A DNA stretch of 64,000 nt, taken from Cryptomeria japonica. Taxonomy: Eukaryota; Streptophyta; Pinopsida; Cupressales; Cupressaceae. The stretch lies in NCBI RefSeq assembly GCF_030272615.1, contig NC_081412.1, positions 670,928,852-670,992,851 on the forward strand, written 5' to 3'. The notes below the pieces were generated by a model, which saw only the letters and a program-made list of their open reading frames with translations, was not told the DNA's origin and ran no database searches. A program made the position numbers and the translations under genes. Numbering within the stretch: position 1 is the first letter of the stretch; every line of letters begins with the position of its first letter. Of the stretch, positions 11,271 through 23,464 are shown piece by piece.

Positions 11271-12490
11271 TTTTTAACGCATGTGTGACCCCTTAGGACC
11301 ACATATGACCCCCTAGGACACTATGTGATGGACTAAGGGGTATGTCGTTCACACTAGGATTTTATAAGGGATCATATGTGGTTCTAAGGATTTTTAATTA
11401 CCATTTTATCACAAGATACATATTTAATATAAAACCAAAAAAATTAATCTTCTTTCCTCTAATAGTACTGAAAAAAACGCATATATAAAGAACAAAGATC
11501 TTCAATGAAAAACTACTTCTTACGTACCTATGATAACATCTTTACTGCCTTCCATTTCCCTGTAATTTCTAGTGTTGTTTGAGAGTCTTGATGCCATCTT
11601 CGCTAATCCAACTAAATAACTTCGTCCAAAGCCAGTTTCTTCTAAACACAAGTTAGGGTAATTAAGGTAAGCTATGGTCTCAACTAAAATTGCTAGGAAA
11701 GTGCCGAGGAAAGAAACTTTCATGTCGTTTAAGTCGGGTATCTAACACATGCATGACCCCTTATAAAATCCTAGTGTGAACGACATACCCCTTAGTCCAT
11801 CACATAGTGTCCTAAGGGGTCATATGTGGTCCTAAGGGGTCACGCATGTGTGACCCCTTAGGACCACATATGACCCCTTATAACATCCTAGTGTACATAT
11901 GACATTTCCCTTAGGATCACATAGTGTCCTAAGGGGTCATATGTGGTCCTAATGGGTCACGCATGTGCTCTAACACATGCGTGACCCCTTAGAACGGCAT
12001 ATGACCCCTTATAAAATCCTAGTGTGAATGACATACCCCTTAGTCCATCACATAGTGTCCTAAAGGGTCATATGTGGTCCTAAGGGGTCACGCATGCATT
12101 AACACATGTGTGACCCCTTAGGACCACATCTGACCCCTTATAACATCCTAGTATATGTAGGACATTCCCCTTAGGATCACATAGTGTCGTAAGGGGTCAT
12201 ATGTGGTCTTAAGGGGTCACGCATGTGTTCTAACACATGTGTGACCCCTGAGAACCACATATGACCCCTTATAAAATCCTAGTGTGAACGACATGTGTGA
12301 CCCCTTATAACATCCTAGTGTCTACAATATATGATCCATTAAGATCACATGTGCAATGTCCTACAAGGTTGAATATATGGTCCTAAGGGGTCACGCATGT
12401 GTTCTAACACATGCATGACCCCTTAGCACCACATATGACCCCTTATAACATCCTAGTGTACATACGATAATCCCCTTAGGATCACATATT
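11271..12490. repeat. Palindromic foldback repeat array
   Basis: Units of about 110-130 bases are built from the phrases acgcatgtgtgacccctta, ccacatatgacccctta and tagtgtcctaaggggtca. Each unit is nearly its own reverse complement, so the array can fold into many hairpins. A single unit (about 11271-11395) lies left of an unrelated segment, and about six or more lie to the right (11740-12490). The left unit and the first right unit are inverted copies of each other for roughly 110 bases, as the terminal repeats of a foldback or Mutator-like DNA element would be. Variants differ in the middle (for example agtgtgaacgacatacc against agtgtacatatgacatt), suggesting two alternating unit types. Confidence 0.85.
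11400..11735 (-). pseudogene. Exon-like segment enclosed by foldback repeats
   Basis: On the minus strand this segment resembles 35470-35770. Matching phrases include aagttatttagttgg, gactctc-aaca, agaaatta-aggga and, at the end, a candidate splice donor ggtacgtaag followed by agtagttttt in both. The minus strand holds a 67-residue open frame (11723-11520) with GFGRSYLVGL, RLSNNTRNYRE and a stop directly in the donor-like site. It looks like a first exon plus the start of its intron, captured between inverted repeats. The parent gene could not be named. Confidence 0.65.
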
Positions 12491-13194
12491 ACAGATTTAA
12501 TAATTTAATAATTATATACCCATTACAAAAATACAATGACCTCTATTTTTTTGAGATATGGAGTTCAATAACAAACAATGTCAAAAAATTTAGAGAAGTT
12601 ACATTCCATTTTGTAGATCAATGCCCATGTTTTAGTGAACAAAAAAATTAATTTTGATATACACAAAAATATTTATACGTTAAAATAAAATACAGGTCTA
12701 ATTATTTTTGTTAAATATGACATAAAAATTATATATCATGTTCTTGAGTTTTTGTTGTATTCAAGATTTAAATGACAAATTTATACATATATGTTTTAAT
12801 TTAGTAAAGTTGTATGTATATATCTTTAATGATCTCTCTCTCTCTCTGAAATTAATTTTAGATCTCTCTCTCTGTGTGAAATTAATTATGTTATCTCTCT
12901 CTCTCTCTCTGAAATTAATGTTATCTCTCTTTCTCTCTCGATCATAAAAATGATCTCCCTCTCTCTCTCATTAATGTTTTAATAATTTAAAATGTACATG
13001 TGTATATATATATATCTATTAATTATGCAAGAACTTCAGATGTGTACATTTTAATTTTTAATTAGCTCAAGATTAACGACCTCTCTCTCTCTCTCTATAA
13101 TTTAACTGATTTTAATTTTTAATGTTTTAAATTGAATGCACTTCATGTGTGTGTGCTTACGTATTTATTTTAACATTATGACCTACCTAGATAG
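12491..13194. repeat. AT-rich spacer with interspersed CT microsatellites
   Basis: Between about 12830 and 12970 runs of (TC)n alternate with the phrase gaaattaat, giving an irregular tandem repeat of about 30 bases; another (CT)n run lies near 13080-13096. The small open frame over these runs is a by-product of simple sequence. Confidence 0.7.
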
Positions 13195-14808
13195 ATGGCA
13201 TCCCAGGATCCACCTGCACAGGCTCCTGATTAGGATCCACCTGCACAAGCTCCTTATCAGGAGCCACACATTGATGATATAGATCCTCCACACTAGGATC
13301 TCCCATTGCCCAACATTGCTACCATTTTCCAATACAGTGATTGTGAGCTGGATAGGTTGAGGGTCATATTAGATGACCCCCATACTAATGGCATGTATAA
13401 GAGTACATGCACATCCATTTTTGATAGTTTGTCGACATTGAGGGACCGCTTAGTTTCTCACACCTCATTCTCAGCTGAGGTTATAGAGGATATTTATAGA
13501 CAATTGAGGAGTGAGGTGAGGGGTTCTAATTCTTTTGCTGATTTGGTGAGGGTAGTCTTGAAGGAGACCATCAAGGAGAGATGTTTTCCATAGTATCAGG
13601 AGAAGAGTAAGGTGAGAGGATATTAAGTCACGAGATGTATCGACCCACAGGTTGCATCATTGATTTACCCACACTTCTTAGATACCCTTGGTCGTTATCC
13701 TAATAATGACCAGATACCATTATACTTTGCACAATAGTTATTTGCTGAGGTTCATTGTCAGATGAAACCAAACTACCTTGATATTCTAGCATATTAAGGA
13801 TAGGGGAGGGGCAGGATTGCTTATAGACATGCATATCATAGGCGTGATAGAGCTCCACCTAGACATAGGGACCTTGTTGGCTAGAGATTTCAGGTAGTAG
13901 TCCCAGCCCTTTCCCCCATGGCGGATCAGGTTATGATTGCTTCTCAAAGAGAAGCAATTGATAGGATTGGATAGATTGCATCAGCACCAACCACCACATC
14001 ATTTGACAAGCTAGACAAATATATGATGAGTCGGCCACGTTTGAGATCATCCATAGATCATGCATCTTCTAGTCACAATGTTGCTTCAGATTTAGATGAT
14101 CAGTATATTACTGTTGGCATCCCCTACCCAGATGAGGTAGCTACTATAGTAGGAGGTAGTAGACATGTATAGATGTCATAGTATTTAGCCAAGGACCTGC
14201 TACATTCTTACCGTTTCATTTCATCTCGACTTGGGATACCATTGGTTGTTGTTAGAGAGGAGATTCTTAGAGACGGGCAAGCTACCGCTGCATCGATGCA
14301 TACCCCAAGGTAGTCACAACATTCTCATCACTCTATGCATTCTCAGGGCACTGACCCACCTACAGATCACTCTGTTGCTACAGATGAGGAGATACGAGTT
14401 GATCAGGTCCATATCACAGATGAGGGCTTGGATTCATTTGAGCAGCAGCTGTGAGGTTTGAGCCATACTAGGTTTATGGGTATGCTACTATAGTCAGACA
14501 CTTCATCCACGATGCCCAGTCATCTAGTTAGTCCCTTACACTCCTCAGTCATACGCATAGCCAAAGAGAGAGTTATGCAGGCATGAGTGATGTGGTTGAT
14601 ATGATCATAGGACATGATCAGACTATATAGCCTACTCTTGATACACAGGTATGTACATACATGCGTTTAAATTTTTACAATATGTGTATGTTCTAATGTA
14701 AGATAAATCTATATATAGATCATTTAATAAATAATAGAAGAACTAATTTGTATCATTTAAATTGATTCTAGAGTAATCCTTAAATACATACATATATATA
14801 TACACATA

Positions 14809-14866
<58 letters not shown>

Positions 14867-15170
14867 ACAGTTAGCTCATGTCACTCCTAGCTTGATCTCT
14901 GAGCGTGTGCATAGGACAGATTCTTTCGATGTTGTTAGTGGACAGGTTAGTTATGGTTTTTTGTATATATGTACATGTATGTATGTGCAATACAATTTAT
15001 ATTTTAATTTTAATTTAACTCTAGTCAGATTTGATGTACATGTGTCTAGAGATCTATATTTAATATTTAAATAAATTCTACTTTTGCAGGCGTCTATTGG
15101 ACATCCAGACTCTCACTGGGACTCTCCCTCAGATGGTCGCTATGTTCGTGGCCAACATGATGCATGTTGA
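13195..15170 (+). pseudogene. Broken three-exon gene of unknown family, probably transposon-borne
   Basis: A coding-like stretch starts at ATGGCATCCCAGGATCC (13195) and reads as one protein through several in-frame stops to 14648, where a donor acag|gtatgt occurs. A 75-base exon (14871-14945, acag before and cag|gttag after) and an 81-base last exon (15090-15170, after ttttgcag) follow and stay in frame, ending GRYVRGQHDAC. The longest open part is 13306-13593 (95 residues). The protein begins with a proline/glutamine-rich repeat (DPPAQAP) and has a conserved-looking middle (SEVRGSNSFADLVRVVLKET); no known domain was recognised. It converges on the transposase gene at 16266-19360, which suggests it is the second gene of the same transposon. 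The intron layout argues against a processed copy. Confidence 0.55.
14810..14864. repeat. (CA)n microsatellite
   Basis: About 27 uninterrupted CA units, lying in the first intron of the broken gene at 13195-15170. Confidence 0.95.
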
Positions 15171-16265
15171 TTTGCTAGACTTTATAGCTCATTTGTTTAT
15201 CTTTTTATATATACATGTACATTTTAGACTTTCATATTATATATTCATGCATGTATGAAGTTTAGAATAGATTATACTTTATACAGTTTGTGTTTGATCA
15301 TATTATATATTTCATGCATGTATGTTAGATTATGTACTTTATATAGTTTGTGTTTGATCCTGGAATATATATATCATGTGCATGTATGGTAAGATTATAC
15401 TTTATACATGTATAGTTTGTACATTTGATCTTGAATTTACATGTACATGTAGATAGATTAAAAAAATATTGATATGTTTATAATTTAAATTTTACTACAT
15501 GTAACATGTATACAATAGATTTGCATTAATTCAAAAGAATTTGTGAACAATATATATCCACTCCACTATGCAAGCCATGAACAATATAAAAATCACACAA
15601 ATGTTCATATCAAATGAACAAACTAAAGTTAATGAACATATTCAATAATTTAAATTCTAGGTGTACTAAATAGTTCACACCATGTACTTCTAGGTACATA
15701 CAAGTTAAATAGTTCACAACGCATCACTTAGTGGTCTAGACCGCTCTTCAATTATTACACACATGTCCTAATTTAATATCAAATTTACACATACATCCTA
15801 ATTTAAATATGCATTTTTAATTAAATTTACACATTTGCATTTTTAATTAAATAAATACATGTCCTAATTTACTTTACATATATGCTTTAAAATTATTTTA
15901 ACTTACAAATTACATATGCATACATGCATTTAGAATTAGATAGACTATACATCCTAATCAACTGCATACATCGGGCCTTCACACATTTTCAACTCATCCA
16001 TGTATGTCCCAATTTACTTTACATAGGCACGCACGTAAGTATTATTTAATATACATACAAATTAACTTCATAAATCCTAATTTAATATAATTGAAAATTT
16101 CATATTTAACTAAACAATATATGGTCCACACAAGCCATATATATATATAGATCAAATATTAAATTCAAATATTTATCCAAGTTTCAAAACAAGTTAAGTT
16201 CTAATTTATCAAGTATTAATTCAATTCATGGGTTGAACCACATGTACTTTGGTTTACCAAATAAT
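15171..16265. other. AT-rich spacer between two convergent genes
   Basis: Very AT-rich, with many copies of catgtacatg-like words and tatata runs. No coding sequence was seen. It separates the 3' ends of the two convergent broken genes. Confidence 0.6.
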
Positions 16266-16883
16266 TCATACCACATCAAGTGGTTCAAAACGCTCTTCAA
16301 TAACACTTAATATTTTCTCATGATCTTCACTATCTAGTCTCCACTTTTGAGTCCACCCGCAATGTGGAACTGTTTGAAGAATAAGGCCAACAACAATGAG
16401 CAAGTGCCTATACTAATATACCTTGTTGTCAATTTGGTAGTCAGTGAAATGAATCTCATGTTGAATAATTTTAACTTGTTTGAAATATGTCCCTTGCACT
16501 ACAATTGATCCTGCATGTACATGTATATAAGAAATGAGAAATTAAATTTGCACGTAGGCGATCTGTGTATATATAAAAATGAAAAGATGTGCAGATGTGT
16601 GCATGTTTATAATAAATTTATTTAAAATAATTTAAACGTAGATTGAATCAGTTCAAACCTGTGGGAAAGGACATTCCATCACTCATTTCAGATTTTGTTA
16701 ACTTCTTTCTCTCTTTTGTACAATACAATAAATAATAACTAACACCTTCTATATTCCCATCCTCTGCTATGACTACAAAAATATCTCCTGCAATTTGAAA
16801 CAAGTTAAATAAATTTAAAACATCATGTACTCGATTTAAAACTTATATAGAATTGATTTACATGTATGCAACATTTTTTAAGG

Positions 16884-16918
<35 letters not shown>

Positions 16919-19360
16919 AAATATATATCTGTATTATATACCTTTTTTAATTGATCCTAAAATATGATCGTAATCACCAAAAATCAAAGGAATGTCTTCA
17001 AAGATTTCATCCTCATTTGAATCCTTGTATGTGTCAGAAACATCTAGTGGCACCAATTTCCATTCACTAACATATCCAAGCTCTTGGTTCTTGCAATCAA
17101 CATAGTTTTCCAAAATGCAATCAGAGCAAAAACATGAATAATCCCTAGTGTATAATGTCCATGGGAGATTATCTATACTCATGACACAATGCAAAGATCT
17201 TGTCCTCTCCATGCTCTTGCATCCATGCATTGATCTTCTATCCACATCTGCAAAATGTACATGTGTATACGAACATACATGTAGATCAAGTTGTCAAATT
17301 AAAACATTTGAACTAGGAACATTTAAAAAAAAAATTAAAAAAATTTAAATACACTTAAAGAGAACACGTACTGGTTATCTCCCTAAACACTCTATATGGA
17401 ATGGGTCTGTATGTTCTCGATGATGATTCACCAGGATAATTAGGTTGCTCAAAGTGTTTCTTACACCATTAACAACATCATGTGCATCATCTATACAAGC
17501 ACGTTTGATACAAGCCCCTGCACCATCATGTTCACCCTTTCCATGACCACTCTAAAAGAACTCTAAACATGTGGTATTTTGTCATTTTGATGATATCTAA
17601 ATAGTGCATAAAATAGCCTTGAAGATTTGAATTGTGTCGCACATCCATCAGATCAAACAAAATATTTAACTATTGTTATGCCTCTCTCTTTCAAATATTC
17701 AGAAAACTTAAAGCAATGTTGTACAAAAAGTGTGTCATGCTCTTGATCATCACTAATATAGAAGTGGTACTTTTTTTTAATGACATGATTTTCAAATGTA
17801 CTATCAACACCATCCAAATCCATATGTGCATGTCGATAAGACACATGCACCAAAATAGTGTTTTGCTTTGAAAAGTAATACTCTAATTTAATCTCTTTTT
17901 GATGTGCAAAAGAGTAATTTTTTGCGAAGTCCACTACCGATAGAATAGTTCCAAGTGGGAAAGTGTCTCTTAATCTTTTAAATTGTTCTTCTTGCCACTT
18001 GGCAAAAAAACCATGGCATATGTATGGTTTTATCAACTTACGAAAATTTTTCCATAAATGTTCCAATAGGTATTTCCTCTTCTACATAATCTAACCTTGT
18101 AGATTCCTTTCCAAATTTTGTTTTAATTTTTTTGTACTTGTAACTCTTGCAATTTACAATCTTGCTCATGTTAGTATCTTCATCTCTCAAAGGCAATTTA
18201 ACCAAGTCCCCGCATGTTCCACAAATTCCTTTTATGCAATTTATTTGACCGGTTGCATTATCATCTGATTTATCACATAAGATGGATGCTATGAATTGAC
18301 TTGTTCATTTAGGAGGATCTTTTTCATAACCATCACTATCTTCTCTAATCTTTCAAAACACCTGATAGTACAAATCAAATTCAACTTGATAATGACAATA
18401 ACAAGTTTCAAAAACTTTGTTTACCTTCACATAATATGGCCTTAACCATTCAAACATGGTTTGTTCAATCTTTATATGAGGGTTTGGTTTAGTAAACAAC
18501 ACATACAATTCATGTTTTGTTGTGTCTATCCAATGTTTTACATGGAGATCATAACAATTAGGGCTTATCCTTTGCTTGATAACATCTCTAATGTTTTATG
18601 AAGGATGATTATTATCATTCCAAAAACTTGTCACGAAGTTCCAAACAACATCTTCAATTCTATCAGAATGAGAAGCTCTACACATAATTTCCCAATTCAC
18701 TTCTGAGGTAGTATCATCCAAACTCTTTCTCCTTTTAACATTTTTTGATATTGTCCTTCTACTAAAACCAAACTTAGATGACAGTGAAGAGATTTGTCTT
18801 TTTTGAGGCAATCTTTCATTTACTAAAGATGTCAACATCACTCTTCTTGAAATGGTCTTATCTATTGTTCGATATTTTTTACCAATGATCACCAAACCTT
18901 TCTTAACATTATCAACAATAGATTTTTGTAGCTGAGAATTTTTCCTCTTTTGACTTGTTGTATCTATACCCAACATTTTCAGTGGATCTATTAAGTCTTT
19001 ACAAGTAAGTATAATTGATAAAAATTGAGCTTTCTCTAGTGTAGTATCAAGATTGTAGAAATGAGACATTATTTCTTTATCACTTTTATTCATTCCCCTC
19101 CTTTTAGTATGTCTAGGTTCTTCACTGAGACGTTCCAACTCATCCACATCCATTTCAAGTAAATGATCTAAATTTTTATAAGAAATATTTCTCTTCACCT
19201 ATTTAGCTAGATCCACAATATGCTCATCCATACCAGTGGTAGGAGGTAAGGAGCCTGACCCCTCTCCTTCAACCTCCATTGGTTCAACTTGGGCAAGCTC
19301 CTCCCTATGTTCATCATCTATGTTGTGTTCTTCAACAGGTTCGTTTGCCTCGACTCCCAT
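16266..19360 (-). pseudogene. Intron-bearing DDE-like transposase gene (SDG / HGKGEHDGAGAC family), broken
   Basis: A minus-strand gene can be followed from ATGGGAGTCGAG at 19360 to a TGA at 16266. Parts in order are an acidic N-terminus; a lysine-rich helical region (19198-18596); a cysteine-bearing region (CYCHYQVEFD, then CIKGICGTCGD, about 18440-18190); a block (18066-17653) with YHFYISDDQEHDTLFVQ; then SDGCATQFK and SGHGKGEHDGAGACIKRA (about 17645-17510); an exon with TRDYSCFCSDC (about 17252-16942); an exon at 16787-16659 (tgcag before, cacag|gttt after, DIFVVIAEDGN); and a last exon at 16510-16266 with PHCGWTQKWRLD. ISDD, SDG and HGKG blocks occur in a transposase-like family found widely in animals and also in plants; I cannot give its superfamily with certainty. 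At least three in-frame stops (after VDLAK, after KYFV, within NKVY) and frame changes near HGKG show that it is dead. Confidence 0.75.
16886..16914. repeat. (TA)n microsatellite
   Basis: Uninterrupted AT/TA run of about 28 bases inside an intron of the transposase-like gene. Confidence 0.9.
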
Positions 19361-19489
19361 TTTAGAACTCCCTTCTTCTCAAGCCCATTCTACACGTAAT
19401 TTAAGATGACAGAGAATATTTTTAATGCAATGAAATTCCAAGTTTAATTTGAAACCAATTTTTCAAGACATTTAGTAAGACTTTTAAAA

Positions 19490-20335
19490 ATTATCTCATA
19501 ATAGGTGAACTATAATGCCATATTTAAGACCTATTATTGCATAATAGACAGGTCCTAATAGCACATGTAATAGGTCCTAATATGATCTACATAATATAGG
19601 TCTTAAGGGGACTCTTGAGTATAATGTGAAATGTTTTTTGCATACGTCAAGTCATATAAATAGAACCTATTATGACATAATAGGTTCTAAATTAATGTCA
19701 CATTTAAGACCTATAATCACATAATAAGTCCTAATATCACATAATAGGCCTTATTATTACTTAATATGACCATGTATGAAAAAAAAATTCACATTAATAT
19801 ACTTGATTCCCCTTAAGAAAGATATATTATGTGATATTAAAGGACCTATCACATGAAATTAAGTACCTATCTTAAATATGATATAAGTTAGAACCTAAAT
19901 TATGACATAATAGGTCTTATTAATTTTATGACTTAATACAAGACCACATAGGCAAAAACATTTCACACTATACTTGACTTCCCTTAAGACCTATATTATG
20001 CAAATATTAGGACCTATTATGTATGTGATATTAGGACCTAAATTATGCGATAATAGGTCATTAATTTATCACATGTACATAATAGGCCCTAATATATCAT
20101 AAATATAGACCTCTTAAGGCCCAGACTCAAGTATATAATGTGAAATGTTTTTTGCATATGTGATCATGTTATTAAGTCACAATAAGATAGGATATTATGT
20201 CATAATAGGTTCTATTATGTCATATTTAAGATAGGTATTATCACAGATAATAGGTCTTAATATCACATAATAGGTCCTAGTATCACATAATATAGGTTTT
20301 AAGGGGACTCAAGTATAATGTGAAATATTTTTACA
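19490..20335. repeat. Second foldback array (aataggtcctaat family)
   Basis: A long unit made of taggtcttaaggggactc, aagtataatgtgaaatg and tttttgcatac occurs forward near 19600, 20100 and 20290, and inverted near 19765-19815 and 19955-20005. The spaces are filled by many copies of cacataataggtcctaat in both orientations. The array can therefore fold back on itself. It starts about 130 bases upstream of the transposase start codon and may be the right subterminal region of the same transposon. Its sequence differs from the array at 11271-12490. Confidence 0.8.
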
Positions 20336-23300
20336 TACACTTGAAAACAAAGAAGACGCAATGTTTTTTTGTTTGAAAGTGTTTGATTGTTTTGATCATG
20401 CAAGCACAAATCCTAGGGCTGGATGAGATAGTAGTTGTTGAATGTCACTTGGGGGGTTACCCTGATCTACGTAATTCAGAGCAGATACTTAGGTGCTTGA
20501 CCCCACTGGCTCCCCTCCATGACACTCACTTCTCCGGGGCAGCCAAGCACAAGTCCCCACAAAAACTCCCCATGGTGAACTTTGTATCTCTACTAAGAAC
20601 CATAAGAATGTGAGTTTCTTCACAGGTCCGACCTCCTATGCCAACAACTAGAAGGTTTTTGGCTTCTAACACAAAAGGTGTCTAGTAAGGGCATCCGTTT
20701 AGGTGGCTATAATCAGCAGAGTGTTACGTTCCGCTAAATGGAAGGCCTCCTAGCCTATAGAGGTTGCCCTCTATAGGGTTTATGGGGAGTCATAACGTTG
20801 TTATAGCAGCATGTAACACCCGTTGCTTGCAAATTTTATCACAAAAACATTTATTTATAGTGGCTTGGAAGAGCTTGGCTTTAGCTTGTTACAACTTTGG
20901 GTCGATCCCTCTCACTAATCCTTAAGGGATACTCGGGACACAGACCCCTTTCTAAGGATAAAATAAAAAGAGCCTATTGCTAAAGACACAAAAGACAAGT
21001 TTATTAATTTTAGAGTACCAATTGAAGTGTTTGCTAAACTATAAAGACACATGGTTTCAAAATCTAAATTAAATTATATATTTATGGACTCTCTAAATTA
21101 AATTATAAATTATAAATAATAAATGGGAAAGAGAGGGGTCCTAAAGATCAAAATTTTAAATTAAAACCATGATCAATTATAAATGGACTTAATTAAATAG
21201 GAGAAAAAGTCAATTACACAACAAGCAAGTTAATGGAATTTGAAATTTGCCAATACACATATTATTTCAAATTAAAGCATAATTAATTTGAATTAAAATG
21301 AGATTATTTTTAATCCTACTATTTCCAATTAATTTAATAAAAATAACATCATTTAGAATTAATTAAGATAGAATTATTATATAAATTAAAGTAATTTAAT
21401 TAATATTATTTAAATTAATTTTCATTAAAAATATTTAACTAATACTAACAAATAAACATAATTTTTGGTACGTAATACATATAAAATTAAATAGAAATAA
21501 AAATAAAAATACTTACTTGCATCATGATGTCTTTGCCTTCTTTGTTCTCAATATCTTTGTTCCATTTCAGGAGAATAATTCCTTGAAGTCTTATTTTTCC
21601 TTCTCTTCTTGTTCCCCATGGTTTTAAAATAACCTTCAAATATCTTCAAATTATTGCCCTCAAAATAATTTTCAAATGTCTTCTTTCATCCAAAAATGTC
21701 AATTGTTTTAATCATGTATGTTAAAAAATGAAAAAAATTATGTATATCTATACAACTCTACTAAAATGTAAAAAAAAAAAAATTGAGTCGGTCAGGGTTC
21801 GAACAAACGCCGACAGTTAGAAAAGGTTGGGTTCATTCGAACGCGGCTGTTACATAAATGTACGCATCATAATTTTGCCTGGGGGTTCCCTTAGGGTTCG
21901 AGTGGACCCCCCTTCGCTCAGACCAGTGTTCATTCGAACCCTCTTGTTAGAGGTCTCTCCCAAAAAATTTCAGAGTTTTGAGGAATTTTTGCCTTCGGAC
22001 CTCTGGTTCAAGGCACAAATTAAATAATCTTGATAACCCAAAAATATAAGATGGTAGTACTCGGAGCAATATTTCCAACGATTATAATTTTATTACATTG
22101 TGAATTTATTATGTTCTTTTTTTTCAATTTTATGGAATATTGGTTTTTCACCGAACATGAAATTCTCTATTCAACGCATTGGGAAAATAGGAAACTACTT
22201 CAAAAAAATTCCAAAAAATATCTATGCCTCGAGTATTGTGTCTTCTTTCTAACAAAAAAATAATAATTTAATTTCAATATATATAGAACAAGTTATGTGT
22301 TCAAACTTAAACCTATGTCTAAATTATGACTAGTCAGACTTAAAAACTTAATAAAATGAATAATATTAAACATATCACTATAAAACCAACTACAAGCCCT
22401 GGATATTGATGTTACAAACCAAAATTTGAAAGAATTGATTTTTATCATTTATAGAAAAAAAGTTATGGGTTTGGGGAGGCACATCACTCTTAAAAAATGT
22501 AGTTTGTTGTAAAAAATTACTTTTTGAGGGAGATGGAAATTTTTTTTAAAAATCCTTCCAAAAAATTTAGAAAAAAAAAAATATAGAATCCACAGACAAA
22601 ATGCTACAAATCACTAATTTACATCATCTTCAATTTTTTAATAGTTTAAAAGTTATAGTTCTCGGAAGTTGAAGCTTATTTTAAAAATGTTCATCTCAGT
22701 GTCAAAAGTGGCAAAAAAGTGGGAACCATTATTGTGAGTTCACCCATTATATGAACAAGGGTATCTATGAATGTTATATAGAAAATTACAAGTGAAAAGA
22801 ATAATTTTTTTTTTTATATAAAATATTATGACTATCCAATTTAAGTGTGTGATTTATAAAATAATGTGTTCATCTAAACAAGTATTATCGTTATGTAGAA
22901 AGATATTATTCTTATATGTATAGCTATTGCAGTGACAATGTCTATGCATTAGAGGACTTCATATTATATGTTTGTCCTATCTCAAATATAAATGGTGAGT
23001 ACAATAAATACTTTGTGTTTTATCATGAAATGTGCAAGGTTCTCAAACAATTTTATGATCATTTAAAGTCGGATATAAGTTATTTACTAAGAAATAATGT
23101 GTTGATATTATAATAATAAGTAGAATTTTTGTGTTCGACTATGGGTCATTTGTGTTGGATATTTGTATAAAGGTTAGAGGCAACAATATTTATGGTTACC
23201 AAAAGACATTGAAATTATTTAGGTTGCATTTAAGTTATATTTTAAATAAGAATATGATATCATTCTAACAATGAATGATATATTTTGTTCAACTACAAGG

Positions 23301-23464
23301 GATTTCATTATTAAACTTTTGTTGAATCTTTGATAATTCATTTTAAGATCATTTCTCACTAAACATAATAATATGGTGATCTATATGATGACTAACACAT
23401 TTAAACCTTAATTATAGATAGATAATAGACCATTTCACATTTCTAAAAAAACCGAAGTGCTACG
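20336..23464. other. Unassigned spacer
   Basis: 20400-20950 and 21790-22020 are clearly less AT-rich than their surroundings and could be remnants of unrelated repeats, but no family was recognised. The rest is AT-rich with long A and T runs. Short open frames here look accidental. The words gggttcgaac (21796) and cattcgaaccc (21932) resemble a tRNA B box, but no tRNA fold or matching A box was found. Confidence 0.5.

Noticed and set aside
12738-12947. 69-codon plus-strand frame
   Set aside because: Runs across CT microsatellites; serine/leucine repeats only.
14810-14864. Regular short repeats that might suggest a CRISPR-like array
   Set aside because: Simple (CA)n microsatellite; no repeat-spacer structure occurs anywhere in the window.
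21790-21945. tRNA-like B-box words gggttcgaac and cattcgaaccc
   Set aside because: No matching A box, acceptor stem or cloverleaf could be drawn around either word.
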